A stretch of DNA of 64,000 bases from Candidatus Peregrinibacteria bacterium (GCA_030649955.1 JAUSFD010000010.1:62001-126000); one strand, 5' to 3'; positions 32,561-43,201 are shown, counted from the stretch's first letter. Program-made: numbers and translations. The notes: generated by a model not told the origin, from the sequence alone.

Positions 32561-33046
32561 ATGGAAAGCCGCACGGCAAATCGCACGATGGCGCTCGGCA
32601 TCGTGATCGTCATCGCACTCGGAACTCTGGTGGTCCTCCTGGAGAAGCAGCGGCGTGAGGCGGAGGGGCAGATCTCGAAAATTTCTGTGCAGAGTGGGGA
32701 GCTGGGCGGCAGTGAGGAGGAGAATCGGGAAGCGGCGAAGCGCATCATCCTGCGCGTGAGCAAGCACTACGCACTCGCTCTGGATCCGGAGCCCACCGTC
32801 GCGACGATCGTGGATGTGGATACGCTCAAGGCGCGCAATGCCTTCTACGCGAAGGCCACGAACGGCGACCACCTGATCCTTACCTCCGACCGCGCGATCC
32901 TCTACGATCCAGAGACGGACATCGTCCTCGATGTCATCCCCGTGCAGCTCCGTCCTGCGACGGCCGCGAGCGCTGCCGCCAGTGCCCGATCGAGCTCGTC
33001 CGTCTCGTCGGTGTCGTCCGCATCCGCGTCGTCGGTGCGACGGTAA
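32561..33046 (+). CDS. Single-pass membrane protein, Ser-rich tail
   Basis: 161 residues from MESRTANRTMALGIVIVIAL. One N-terminal transmembrane helix (residues 10-27) is followed by a short charged coil (EKQRREAEGQISK), a compact domain of about 75 residues with FYAKATNGDHLILTSDRAIL, and a Ala/Ser/Val low-complexity tail. The domain resembles sequences common near cell-envelope genes in Patescibacteria, but no named family is recognised. The frame extends upstream to 32423 without a good start. Probably faces outside. Confidence 0.65.
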   Translation: MESRTANRTMALGIVIVIALGTLVVLLEKQRREAEGQISKISVQSGELGGSEEENREAAKRIILRVSKHYALALDPEPTVATIVDVDTLKARNAFYAKATNGDHLILTSDRAILYDPETDIVLDVIPVQLRPATAASAAASARSSSSVSSVSSASASSVRR

Positions 33047-33070
33047 TTCCTATATCTTTGCACTTAGGGA

Positions 33071-33167
33071 GCGGGTCTTCCGACCCGCGTTTGTGGAAGT
33101 ATTCCTAGCAACCGCAGGTCAGAAGACCTGCTCCTCACTATGCTATTGGGGATGTTGTCGCATCCCC
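33071..33167. repeat. Three consecutive perfect hairpins
   Basis: GCGGGTC-TTCC-GACCCGC (33071-33088), GCAGGTC-AGAA-GACCTGC (33114-33131) and GGGGATG-TTGTCG-CATCCCC (33148-33167) fill the 146-base gap between two membrane-protein genes. No T tract follows, so they may be mRNA processing or stability signals, or a small repeat array. Confidence 0.75.
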
Positions 33168-33192
33168 GACCTCAGGGCTACACTCCCTTCTT

Positions 33193-33651
33193 ATGGCTCG
33201 TGCAACATTTCCCTTGAAGTGGGCTTCGGTGATCCTCCTGACGCTCTCGCTCGGGATCCTCATCGGGAGGCTATCGATGTGGGTGCGCATGCCGTCGGAT
33301 ATCCCCACGACCGTCCGGCCTGATGTGCGAGAGACTGTCCCGGTGGTGGAGATCTACGGTGTGCGCAACGGGAAGGTCACGGGCACAGCGAAAGGGGCGG
33401 TGCGACTCTTCCTTGGTGAAGACCTCGTTATCCCGGATGGGAGCGGGGCATTCGCAGTCGTCGCTCCGGAACTCCTGCGCAACGAGGTAACAGTCCAGGT
33501 GCCGGCGGGCATGCAGTTCGTCGCCTCCAAGAAGGGGAAGTATTTCTACAGGGTCGATACCGCCGCAGGGGAGCGCATCGTCCCGGCGAACAGGGTGTAC
33601 TTCCCGGATAGTGCGGCAGCTGAGCGGGCGGGATTCCTGCCAGGGAGCTAG
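33193..33651 (+). CDS. Single-pass membrane protein of unknown function
   Basis: 152 residues. A transmembrane helix at about 10-30 (ASVILLTLSLGILIGRL) anchors an exposed domain. The C-terminus (GKYFYRVDTAAGERIVPANR, then VYFPDSAAAERAGF) resembles the Ada-like metal-binding module found in many secreted bacterial proteins, but it has no Cys, so metal binding is doubtful. The gene follows 32561 on the same strand and precedes the glycosyltransferase, so the three may be co-transcribed. Confidence 0.65.
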   Translation: MARATFPLKWASVILLTLSLGILIGRLSMWVRMPSDIPTTVRPDVRETVPVVEIYGVRNGKVTGTAKGAVRLFLGEDLVIPDGSGAFAVVAPELLRNEVTVQVPAGMQFVASKKGKYFYRVDTAAGERIVPANRVYFPDSAAAERAGFLPGS

Positions 33652-33709
33652 AATTCTCAAGGAAAAATCAGAGGTGACAAGTGAATCATTTTCGTATACA
33701 GTAACACGG

Positions 33710-34453
33710 ATGACCCTCTCCATAGTCCTCCCCTGCTACAACGAGGAAGGTAACGTCGAACCGACGGTACGGGCCTGTTTTGCGTGGATGATGGCCGCAG
33801 GAATCCCGGGGGAAGTGATCGCGGTGAACGATGGATCAGCGGACCAGACACGGAAGAGGCTGGAGAATCTCACTCCAGAATTCCCGAACCTCGTCGTTGT
33901 GAATCACGAGACGAACCAGGGGTACGGTGCAGCACTGCGCAGTGGGTGCGATCGAGCGAAGATGGAGGTGACGGTGTTCATGGATAGCGACGGGCAGTTC
34001 CACCCAGAGGACATCGCGCTCCTCCTCAATCACCTCGATGAAGCAGATTTCGTGACCGGTATCCGCAAGCACCGTGCAGATCCCTTCAATCGCAAGCTCA
34101 ATGCAGCGATGTACGGGTTCCTCGTGCGCGTGGCTCTGGGTATCAAGCTCCGGGACATCAACTGCGGCATGAAGCTGTGGAAGACGGCGATCTGGAAGGA
34201 CATCCGCCCCGTGCGAGCCACGGGTGCGCTCTTCAATGCAGAGATCTTCCTCCACTTGAAGCAGAAGAAGATCCCGTGGGCGGAGGAGATGGTGCCGCAC
34301 TACGCGCGCCTCACCGGTGCGCAGACCGGGGCGAATCTCACCGTGATCCTGCGCATGTTCAAGGAGCTCCGCGAGCTCCGGAAGGACATGCACGCGCAGC
34401 ATAAAGCCACACTTACAGAGTTGGGTGCCGCAGCCACAGCAACACGTTCCTGA
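33710..34453 (+). CDS. GT2-family glycosyltransferase
   Basis: 247 residues from MTLSIVLPCYNEEGNVEPTV, the typical start. GT2 enzymes transfer sugars from nucleotide-sugars, often to a lipid carrier. The motifs VIAVNDGSADQT, NQGYGAALRSGC and FMDSDGQFHPED (DxD) are clear, and the FNAEIFLHL segment supports a polyprenyl-phosphate mannosyl/glucosyltransferase type. No membrane helix is attached. The 3' end overlaps the convergent GT-C gene by 41 bases. A supply of lipid-linked sugar for the two membrane glycosyltransferases downstream is a reasonable inference. Confidence 0.88.
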   Translation: MTLSIVLPCYNEEGNVEPTVRACFAWMMAAGIPGEVIAVNDGSADQTRKRLENLTPEFPNLVVVNHETNQGYGAALRSGCDRAKMEVTVFMDSDGQFHPEDIALLLNHLDEADFVTGIRKHRADPFNRKLNAAMYGFLVRVALGIKLRDINCGMKLWKTAIWKDIRPVRATGALFNAEIFLHLKQKKIPWAEEMVPHYARLTGAQTGANLTVILRMFKELRELRKDMHAQHKATLTELGAAATATRS

Positions 34454-35768
34454 GCCAACGCTGCTTCTCTGGCTGTTCCCAGGGTTTCCGTTCGGCGAAG
34501 GCGAAGCAGAGGAGGAGGACAAGGCAGAAGAACTGCACGGAGGCGACGAAGACATCCAGCGCGGGGAATTCGTCGAACAGCGCTTTCACGAAGGGGACGA
34601 ACGGGAGGATCGCGAGTAAATTGAAGAAGAATGCGAGTGACTGCAGGGTGTAGATAGCCGCGAGTCGTACGGAGAGGAAGGCGAGCGGCAGACCGACCGC
34701 CATGAGCGGGAAGAGGTAGCGTTCGTGCATCTCACTCGAGAGCACGAAGAACCCGCTGGCGATGAGGGCACCCGCGTAGAAGACTGCCTCGAGTTGCGGC
34801 CGACGCTTCTTCGGGAACCAGAGGGCTTTCCGGAAAATCCACAGCGTTGCTCCGAGCGCTGTAGCGAAAAGGACAAGCCCGACTCTGCGGTACGTCATGA
34901 TGCCGAAGAAGAGATCCGTATCCTGTTTGCCCCACGCTGCGTCCCCGAAGAGGCTCCACCACATGTTGTAGGCGCCGGAAGAGAGATTCGCGTAGTGCCC
35001 GACGGAGCTGTGGTAGACGTTGAAGACATCGAGGAGCGCTCCGCCCAGGGCGAAGGGAAGGAGGACGAGCGCGAGCGTGCAGCAGGCGAGGAACGTACTC
35101 TCCAGGAGGATCCGCGGGCGCGCCGCCATCACGAGGGCGAAGAGTGGAAGGAAGACCACGGCCTGCATTTTCGTGAGGACGGCGATCATCGCGAGGATCC
35201 CCGCCAGTCGCCAGCGCTCCGTGCCCAGCGCCCACAGACCCGCGGTGATGAAGAGCGTGAAGATCGCATCTGTCTGACCCCACACTGCGGAGTCGAAAAT
35301 CACCGCCGGGTGGAGTGCGTAGAGGAGGGCAGCAAGTAGCCCCATTCCCTTTCCCTTCATTCTGCGCACCACTGCGAAGAGCACCAGGCAGGTGAGGAGG
35401 TCCGCGATGATCGCGGGTAATTTAATGAGGATCTGCCACGTCGGGTGATCCATCTCGAAGTCGGGTGAGAGGAATGTCTGGTAGATCCACCCGGCCGATG
35501 CGAAGGTGAGGAGCGAGAACGGTGGGTAGTTGGGGAGCATATTGCCGCCCACTTGCTCGCTGTAGGACTGGGCAAGGCCCAGCTGCACAGCGCTTCGCGC
35601 CCAGCCTTTGTTCACTCCCACATCGAAGCCGTACCCTTCCTGCGGTGCGAGCGAAAAACGGATCACGAGCCCCAGCAGGAGGATCAGCGGGAGGACGAAC
35701 CAGGGGCTCCGGAGGAACGGGAGAATCTTGCGCCATCCCTTCGATGTCGAGCGAGAATCAGTGGGCAT
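34413..35768 (-). CDS. Multi-pass GT-C glycosyltransferase (Gpi18/mannosyltransferase-like)
   Basis: 451 residues with about eleven membrane helices. The first outside loop carries GYGFDVGVNKGWARSA with an acidic residue in the GT-C position. Further motifs are NYPPFSLL, HPAVIFDSAVWGQTDAIFTL and SSEMHERYLFPLMAVGLP. The HPAV...WGQ and HERY patterns are typical of Gpi18-like and arabinosyl/mannosyltransferase-like proteins that use polyprenyl-phosphate sugars. The acceptor is unknown; Ser-rich surface proteins are candidates. The next gene on this strand is a PMT-like enzyme that ends 3 bases upstream, so the two form one transcript. Confidence 0.82.
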   Translation of the reverse strand: MPTDSRSTSKGWRKILPFLRSPWFVLPLILLLGLVIRFSLAPQEGYGFDVGVNKGWARSAVQLGLAQSYSEQVGGNMLPNYPPFSLLTFASAGWIYQTFLSPDFEMDHPTWQILIKLPAIIADLLTCLVLFAVVRRMKGKGMGLLAALLYALHPAVIFDSAVWGQTDAIFTLFITAGLWALGTERWRLAGILAMIAVLTKMQAVVFLPLFALVMAARPRILLESTFLACCTLALVLLPFALGGALLDVFNVYHSSVGHYANLSSGAYNMWWSLFGDAAWGKQDTDLFFGIMTYRRVGLVLFATALGATLWIFRKALWFPKKRRPQLEAVFYAGALIASGFFVLSSEMHERYLFPLMAVGLPLAFLSVRLAAIYTLQSLAFFFNLLAILPFVPFVKALFDEFPALDVFVASVQFFCLVLLLCFAFAERKPWEQPEKQRWLRNVLLWLRHPTL

Positions 35769-35771
35769 GCG

Positions 35772-37271
35772 TCAGGGAGCCTTGGGGTACGCGAGCATGC
35801 TGTCGCGGGCACAGCGCACGCAGCGGAGTTCCCACAGGCGCATGATCGCACGCTCCTGCATTTGCGTGTCGCTGAGCGGCTCGTAGTACGTGAGGGGCCG
35901 GTAGTACTGGTAGCTCAGGAAGATGACGAAACCCAGAGTGAGGAGGAACCCGTTCTTCATCGTGTGTGTCACCCGCAGCCGCCCGATACGTTCGATCTCC
36001 AGCACGACGAGCGCGAAGATGATGAAGCTCAGGAGGAGGGGGATGAAGTAGTGGTACAGGTACATCACGCGATCGATCCGGCTCATCACGAGCATGTAGG
36101 AGCCGTAGAGCCCTAGGAACACGAGGAGGAGGTACCCGTTCTTGAGTCTCTCGCGCAGCGGAAGGAGTACAGAGCCCAGGAGGAGCGTCACGCCGACGAC
36201 GATGCCGATCAGAGCGGACCACCACACTACCGGGTTTACCTGGAGGTAGAGGTAGCGGTAGCTCTGGCTATCCGGGGTCTCCCACCGGTAGTTGATGCTG
36301 CGTGCGCCGAACGGCCAGAAGAAGAACGGGCTGCCGTTCTCATCCTCCTTGCAGAGGTCGAGCTTGGGGGTGCCGCGGTTGTAGTGCGACACGAACTTGA
36401 GGGAATCGCGGAGCATCACGGGGAAGGATGAGAGAGCGTTCTGCCTGCCGGAAGTGAGGATGGATTTGTACTGTACGGATGCCTGGTAGTAGCCCTGGTC
36501 TGGAAGCGAGGGATTCACCGTCCTGCCGAGGGCGAAGTGAATCTTCCACACGGCGCAGTACACCAGCAGGAAGGCTGCTCCTGCGATGACGAGGAACATC
36601 ACGATCCGCCGGAGGTTGGGCCATAACGTGATGAGGAGAGCGGGGACGAGCAGGAGGAAGATGAGCCCGAGCACTTTCGTCGTCGCGATGAGCGCGAAGG
36701 CGACGCCGAAGAACCCGGCGAAGATCTGGAATCGCCGGTCCTCCTCCTCACCGAGGAGGAGCAGGAAGGCGAGGATGGTGAGTGCGCTGAAGAAGAGGAG
36801 GGGTCCTTCGAGCATGGCCCCTCGTAAGTGCACAATGAGGGCGTTGTCGAACACGTAGAAGAAACTCAGGAGGGTCGCCATCACACTGCTGCGCGTGAGC
36901 AGCAGGAAGATCAGGAAGAGCACGGGCGCCGTGAGCCATGCCAGCAGAGCGGGGAAGAAGCGGTAGCCCTCGAAGGAGAATCCCACCGGAAAGTCCGTCC
37001 CGTAGTCCGTCGAGAGGAAGTTATCATCCGTCGGATTCCTGTTGAGGAGTTTCTCTCCCGCAGCAATGAGCAGCTTCCCCAGAGGTGGGTGCTGCTCCAT
37101 GAAGTACACGCCGTTCAAGTACTTCTGCGCGCTGGCGATGTGGTAGTTCTCATCCCAGAAGACGTTCGGGGGATTCCCGTACCCGAAGAAGAGGGTCAAG
37201 CAGGAGAGCACGACGACGGCGCTCATGAGGAGCCAACTCTGGGGATCCTCCGCGGGGTGAGGGAGACGCAT
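35772..37271 (-). CDS. PMT-family (GT39) protein O-mannosyltransferase-like
   Basis: 499 residues from MRLPHPAEDPQSWLLMSAVV; a longer frame reaches 37433 but runs into an inverted repeat. About eleven membrane helices. The catalytic first loop, VFWDENYHIASAQKYLNGVY followed by EQHPPLGKLLI, contains the conserved Asp-Glu and HPPL motifs of PMT enzymes. These transfer mannose from dolichol- or polyprenyl-phosphate to Ser/Thr. A RTVNPSLPDQGYYQ-type loop and a WRWETP-like region (INYRWETPDSQ) are also present. It starts the operon with 34413. Confidence 0.85.
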   Translation of the reverse strand: MRLPHPAEDPQSWLLMSAVVVLSCLTLFFGYGNPPNVFWDENYHIASAQKYLNGVYFMEQHPPLGKLLIAAGEKLLNRNPTDDNFLSTDYGTDFPVGFSFEGYRFFPALLAWLTAPVLFLIFLLLTRSSVMATLLSFFYVFDNALIVHLRGAMLEGPLLFFSALTILAFLLLLGEEEDRRFQIFAGFFGVAFALIATTKVLGLIFLLLVPALLITLWPNLRRIVMFLVIAGAAFLLVYCAVWKIHFALGRTVNPSLPDQGYYQASVQYKSILTSGRQNALSSFPVMLRDSLKFVSHYNRGTPKLDLCKEDENGSPFFFWPFGARSINYRWETPDSQSYRYLYLQVNPVVWWSALIGIVVGVTLLLGSVLLPLRERLKNGYLLLVFLGLYGSYMLVMSRIDRVMYLYHYFIPLLLSFIIFALVVLEIERIGRLRVTHTMKNGFLLTLGFVIFLSYQYYRPLTYYEPLSDTQMQERAIMRLWELRCVRCARDSMLAYPKAP

Positions 37272-37360
37272 TGGGGGGAGCGGGACGGGATCTGTTGCGC
37301 GAATGGTACATGGAAAGAGGCGAGCGTTGAATCGGAATTTGGGGAGGGGATTCCTTTCCT

Positions 37361-37468
37361 GGGGAGGTGGGTAGGTTGGTAGATTGGTAGAGGGTTTCGC
37401 AAAGCAAGCTCTGCGAATTGCTTGTCCTACCAACCTACCGCCCTACCGTCCTAACCCACCTCCCCGTC
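37361..37468. repeat. Long imperfect inverted repeat
   Basis: GGGGAGGTGGGTAGGTTGG near 37361 pairs with CCTACCAACCTACC and AACCCACCTCCCC near 37430-37468. An inner GCAAAGCAAG/TTGCTTG pair forms the tip. It separates the divergent PMT and ftsH genes. Confidence 0.65.
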
Positions 37469-37560
37469 CAGCTCACCCACATCATCCCGCTGTGGTATAC
37501 AGTGCTGAATCCCCCTGGGTTTGCGTGACCGCAGGACTATGCGCTGCTATCCTCTTCCAA

Positions 37561-39472
<1,912 letters not shown>

Positions 39473-39477
<5 letters not shown>

Positions 39478-39562
39478 GAATTGAGAATTGAAAATTGAGA
39501 ATTGACAAGGGATACTGTGAATGTAAACGTTCCGTAATTTTCCATTTTCCATTCTCAATTCT
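39473..39562. repeat. ATTGAGA tandem repeats with inverted counterpart
   Basis: Tandem ATTGAGA/ATTGAAA units run over the ftsH stop (39473-39505). The complementary TTCCATTTTCCATTCTCAAT segment lies at 39540-39559, just before the purB start. Together they can form a stem in the ftsH-purB mRNA. Confidence 0.7.
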
Positions 39563-39565
39563 TCA

Positions 39566-40876
39566 TTGTTATCCGCTCTCTCCCCCCTCGACGGCCGCTA
39601 CGGTGAGGTCGTCGGTGATTTGAAGAAGTACTTCAGCGAGGAGGCCCTCATCCGGGCGCGTCTCTTCATCGAGGTGAGCTACTTCGCCTCGCTCGCGAAA
39701 GAGGCGAAGATTCCCGAGTGCCCGCCTCTCAACAAGAAGCAGCAGGCGCAGCTCTGGAGGATCGTCGATGCCTTCAATGAAGGCGAAGCCCAGCGCGTGA
39801 AGGAGATCGAGCGCACGACCAAGCACGACGTGAAGGCGGTGGAGTACTACCTGAAAGCGAAGATCGAGAAGATCCCCGGTGCGAAGAAATCGGTGGAGTT
39901 CATCCACTTCGCCCTCACCAGTGAGGATACGAATAACCTCGCCTACGGACTCATCATCCACCAGGCGCTGCGGCATGTGATTGTCCCGCAACTTGAGGAA
40001 TTGCTGCGCGAGCTCCTCACGATGGCGAAGAGCTGGAAGAACGTCCCCATGCTCAGCCTCACACACGGGCAGCCCGCGACGCCAACGACTGTTGGCAAGG
40101 AGCTCATGGTCTTCGTCTCGCGCCTGGAGCGCCAACTCAAGGAGCTCCGGTCGTTCCGTATGCAGGGGAAGTTCGGTGGTGCTGTCGGGAACTTCAGCGC
40201 GCATAAGGCAGCCTACCCAGAGGTGCGCTGGGAACTCTTCGGTCGTACCTTCGTCTCCGCGCTTGGCCTCGATCCCCTCGCGTTCACGACGCAGATCAAT
40301 CCCCACGACGACTTAGCCGAGCTCAGTCACCTCATGAGCCGCATCAACACGATCCTCCTCGGCTTTTCCCGCGATGTCTGGATGTACATCTCCCGCGGCG
40401 TCTTCCAACAGAAGGTCGTGGCGGGCGAAGTGGGCTCCTCCACCATGCCGCACAAGGTGAACCCCATCGACTTCGAGAACGCGGAGGGGAACCTCGGGCT
40501 CAGTACAGCCCTCTTCTCGCACTTCGCCGAGAAGCTCCCCGTGAGCCGCCTCCAGCGCGACCTCTCGGACTCTACCGTCCAGCGCAACATCGGCGTCGCC
40601 TTTGGCTACCACTTGCTCGCCCTGCGTTCCCTGTCGCGCGGGTTGCCCAAGCTCACGCTCGACCGCGAAGCACTGCAGAGCGAACTCGCTGCCCATCCAG
40701 AAGTCAGTGCAGAAGCGATCCAGACGATCCTCCGCAAGCACGGTGTCGCTGGTGCCTACGAGCGCTTGAAGAAGCTCACCCGTGGCGAGAAGGTTACACG
40801 CGAGCAGCTCCTCGAATTCGTCGAAACACTCATGATCCCTGCCGAGGATAAGGAGAGACTGCTCGGTATGCTATAG
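39566..40876 (+). CDS. purB: Adenylosuccinate lyase
   Basis: 436 residues, TTG start giving MLSALSPLDGRYGEVV. PurB acts twice in purine synthesis, releasing fumarate from SAICAR and from adenylosuccinate. The E. coli-like form is indicated by LSPLDGRY, HDVKAVEYYLK, HFALTSEDTNNLAY, LSLTHGQPATPTTVGKE, and the signature GSSTMPHKVNPIDFENAEGN. With purC it suggests at least a partial purine pathway. The last six bases, CTATAG, would also be the reverse stop of the duplicated doxX tail that begins here. Confidence 0.95.
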   Translation: MLSALSPLDGRYGEVVGDLKKYFSEEALIRARLFIEVSYFASLAKEAKIPECPPLNKKQQAQLWRIVDAFNEGEAQRVKEIERTTKHDVKAVEYYLKAKIEKIPGAKKSVEFIHFALTSEDTNNLAYGLIIHQALRHVIVPQLEELLRELLTMAKSWKNVPMLSLTHGQPATPTTVGKELMVFVSRLERQLKELRSFRMQGKFGGAVGNFSAHKAAYPEVRWELFGRTFVSALGLDPLAFTTQINPHDDLAELSHLMSRINTILLGFSRDVWMYISRGVFQQKVVAGEVGSSTMPHKVNPIDFENAEGNLGLSTALFSHFAEKLPVSRLQRDLSDSTVQRNIGVAFGYHLLALRSLSRGLPKLTLDREALQSELAAHPEVSAEAIQTILRKHGVAGAYERLKKLTRGEKVTREQLLEFVETLMIPAEDKERLLGML

Positions 40877-40950
40877 CCCGAACATCCCCGGATCGACCGC
40901 CATGCTCCCTGGGCCGAGGAAGATGAGCGCGATGCAGGATGCAAGAACAT
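40871..40950 (-). pseudogene. Duplicated 3' fragment of doxX
   Basis: Bases 40871-40924 are identical to 42818-42871, and the match continues with a few mismatches to about 40950. On the minus strand it encodes the DoxX end LASCIALIFLGPGSMAVDPG and MFGL with its stop. No start or rest of the gene is present. The intact doxX is at 42818, after the 565-residue gene. Confidence 0.9.
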
Positions 40951-40986
40951 CATGTCTGTCTCCACGTGCAAAAGTGTGCAGTATTT

Positions 40987-42684
40987 TCACCAGTGAGGTT
41001 TCTCAGCAAACAACGATGGGTACATCTCCACGTATTCTTCGAACGGTGTTACGAGAGCTTCGCAATCAGGGATAACAGTCTCTCTCCATGCAGAAGTGAC
41101 AATGCCCACCGAGTCGAAGTAGGCCCTACTTCGCATATCGCTGACACCCGCTGACCCCCTGAAGAATTCAATCGCATGAGCTTTGAGCCAATGGATGGCC
41201 CCGACGATCCTCTCGATGTGCAGGAGACTCCGCTGATCCTTCTCCAGCTCTCTTTTATCGAGCAGCGCATGGAGATGGAGAAACTCGGCATGGTACTCCT
41301 CAGCGATCGACTGCAGCTGCGCAGTGACGGCGAGTGGAACGTGAATCCACCAAGCGTTATCACTCTTCTCACCATCGACGAACGTTTTCGTCAGTTCTAG
41401 ATTCTCACTCCCTCTCTTCAGGACCATCGAGTGCTGTGTCCCGTGGAACTCTCGATAGAACTCCGTGCATGAAGCAGGTGTGGAACTCTGTTCCACCAAT
41501 CTCAGCGCACGCTGGTGGTACGGCTGATACTTCCCGCCAATACTCGTGTGCACCGCGGCAATTTCCGGTGCAGCAGATCGAGGAAAGCAGAACTGCACGG
41601 CCTTCGGGAGGGCTTTCCGAATGCTCTCGATCTCCACATTGCCTCCTGTCTGCATCAGGAGACACGATCTGCACTCATGCGGAGAAGAGTACTCGGGAAG
41701 ACCGCCGTACTGTCGGTATCCATTTGCGAGGTGAGTGGTCAACGCTTGCTCAGAGCGAAACTGAGGCATCTGTTCTGCGGCACAAGCAATGCAATCTTCC
41801 ATATTCCCAGCCCAATACTGGTTCTGTTCAAACAATGGCGAACGGATAATCAGACGGTTCGTCACCTCTTGCATACGAGTCACGTGCGCGTCAGATGCTC
41901 CTTGGATCGCTAGCCCGAGGATGCGACGAAGGCTCTCTATGGTCAATTCCATGAGTTTCATCTGTTCCCTCCCGGCATTCGTACGTGACTGGTATTTGCA
42001 TTTCTTCTCAACATCGCACATCACTGGAAATTGAGTTCCTTCTGCTTGCTCCAGCAACTCTTGCAGACCGCGCATTGAATGGAGGAATTGCGGCATGGCG
42101 ATGGATGTCTCCCGTACCAGAGCATGTAGGACAGTGCCTATTAACGAGTCTCGTTGCTCCCGATTCTCCGTCATCGCTGGCTGCGATACTTGCCGTTCCA
42201 CAGAGATTGCCTGTAGGTGCTGCGCGACAATGAGGAGGACATAGGTGAGCTCATATGCCTTGAATCTCCCGATGGAGCGGAAGGCTCGCTCCTGCAACGC
42301 GAGGAGGAGAGGCTCAGCATGTGCGTGAGAAATGCCATCTTTCCATTCATTCATGCAAGCGAGGAGATTGATAAGGACAGCACCAATGTCATTGTCATTC
42401 ATGGATTGCTCTGTCAGTAGATAGACATCCTCGAATTCGAGAGCATCATCGTCATTGGGGTCCTCGAGACCCTCCAGAGTCCATCGTGTGAGTTGAGCGG
42501 CAGCGAGGTACTTTGGGGCCAGGGTAGCGACGTCATTACTGAGGATCGTCTCTATTCCCCGACGTGTCTGTGGCAATGATTCAGAGATCTGATCAGTAAC
42601 CACAGGGACATCAGCAACCGGCTTCGTCTCTCTGCACATTTTCTCGTCAGACCGCGCCAGTAGAGGAACTTCCGGCAAGCTCAT
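40987..42684 (-). CDS. Unknown protein (565 aa) between two doxX 3' ends
   Basis: No family is recognised. The protein is soluble, mainly helical and lacks signal or membrane segments. The middle carries CIACAAEQMPQFRSEQ and, about 35 residues later, HECRSCLLMQTGG: two CxxC pairs that could hold one zinc. Other Cys are near CDVEKKCKYQ. A TTGACA-16-TATAAA promoter with a perfect AT-rich palindrome reaches the start codon, so its mRNA would be almost leaderless and probably repressed. Flanking direct repeats show that the gene was inserted beside purB. Function unknown. Confidence 0.6.
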   Translation of the reverse strand: MSLPEVPLLARSDEKMCRETKPVADVPVVTDQISESLPQTRRGIETILSNDVATLAPKYLAAAQLTRWTLEGLEDPNDDDALEFEDVYLLTEQSMNDNDIGAVLINLLACMNEWKDGISHAHAEPLLLALQERAFRSIGRFKAYELTYVLLIVAQHLQAISVERQVSQPAMTENREQRDSLIGTVLHALVRETSIAMPQFLHSMRGLQELLEQAEGTQFPVMCDVEKKCKYQSRTNAGREQMKLMELTIESLRRILGLAIQGASDAHVTRMQEVTNRLIIRSPLFEQNQYWAGNMEDCIACAAEQMPQFRSEQALTTHLANGYRQYGGLPEYSSPHECRSCLLMQTGGNVEIESIRKALPKAVQFCFPRSAAPEIAAVHTSIGGKYQPYHQRALRLVEQSSTPASCTEFYREFHGTQHSMVLKRGSENLELTKTFVDGEKSDNAWWIHVPLAVTAQLQSIAEEYHAEFLHLHALLDKRELEKDQRSLLHIERIVGAIHWLKAHAIEFFRGSAGVSDMRSRAYFDSVGIVTSAWRETVIPDCEALVTPFEEYVEMYPSLFAEKPHW

Positions 42685-42722
42685 ATAAATTGTATTTATA
42701 TTTACTTTTCATATCCTGTCAA
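42683..42722 (-). promoter_or_regulatory. Promoter and operator of the 565-aa gene
   Basis: Minus strand: TTGACA (42717-42722), 16-base spacer, TATAAA (42695-42700). The perfect palindrome ATATAAAT-TGT-ATTTATAT (42683-42701) covers the -10 box and the ATG (42682-42684). A second small palindrome, CATTGTAGACAATG, lies upstream at 42734. Confidence 0.75.
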
Positions 42723-42817
42723 TTGCTTGGGCGCATTGTAGACAATGTAAAAACCATCCTAGCTGCCAATGCAACGAGAAGCGTTCGTTCCTAAGGAGGA
42801 GATACATGAAGTGGTGC

Positions 42818-43201
42818 CTATAGCCCGAACATCCCCGGATCGACCGCCATGCTCCCTGGGCCGAGGAAGATCAGGGCGATGCAGGATGCGAGAATCAGGA
42901 AATCGAATTCCCATCCCGTGTTGTTCTGCGACCAGAAGGGGATGTGCCACTCGTTGATCTTCTTGTAGATCGCCCCGAGCATGATGATGCCAAGGCCCAT
43001 CGCGGCGAGCTGTGTCAGGAATCCCATGACCATCGCGAGTCCGCCCGCGACTTCGCAGAATCCGATGCATTGCAGGAATCCTCCCATCTTGCCCCCGACC
43101 TTCGCCTTGGCGTGGTAGAGGAAGATGATGCCGATCGCGAGACGCAGAACCAGCAATCCCCAATCGCCGTAGGATTGAAGGGAGAGGAGAAAATCAATCA
43201 T
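42818..43201 (-). CDS. DoxX-family membrane protein
   Basis: 127 residues with four membrane helices: LLVLRLAIGIIFLYHAKAKV, CEVAGGLAMVMGFLTQLAAM, GLGIIMLGAIYKKI, FDFLILASCIALIFLGPGS. The early GIIFLYHAKAK segment followed by a GG-rich turn is typical of DoxX/DoxD-like proteins, some of which are linked to redox or thiosulfate metabolism; the role here is unknown. Its last ~77 bases are duplicated at 40871. The start overlaps the end of the recombinase frame by 8 bases. Confidence 0.85.
   Translation of the reverse strand: MIDFLLSLQSYGDWGLLVLRLAIGIIFLYHAKAKVGGKMGGFLQCIGFCEVAGGLAMVMGFLTQLAAMGLGIIMLGAIYKKINEWHIPFWSQNNTGWEFDFLILASCIALIFLGPGSMAVDPGMFGL

Noticed and set aside
37384..37560. Upstream extension of ftsH (59 codons)
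   Set aside because: Pro-rich sequence derived from the inverted repeat, and the TM1 of FtsH starts just after the chosen GTG.
42769..42957. 62-codon plus-strand frame near the doxX end
   Set aside because: Most of it is antisense of doxX. Only the upstream AAGGAGG and ATG were kept as an observation about the junction.
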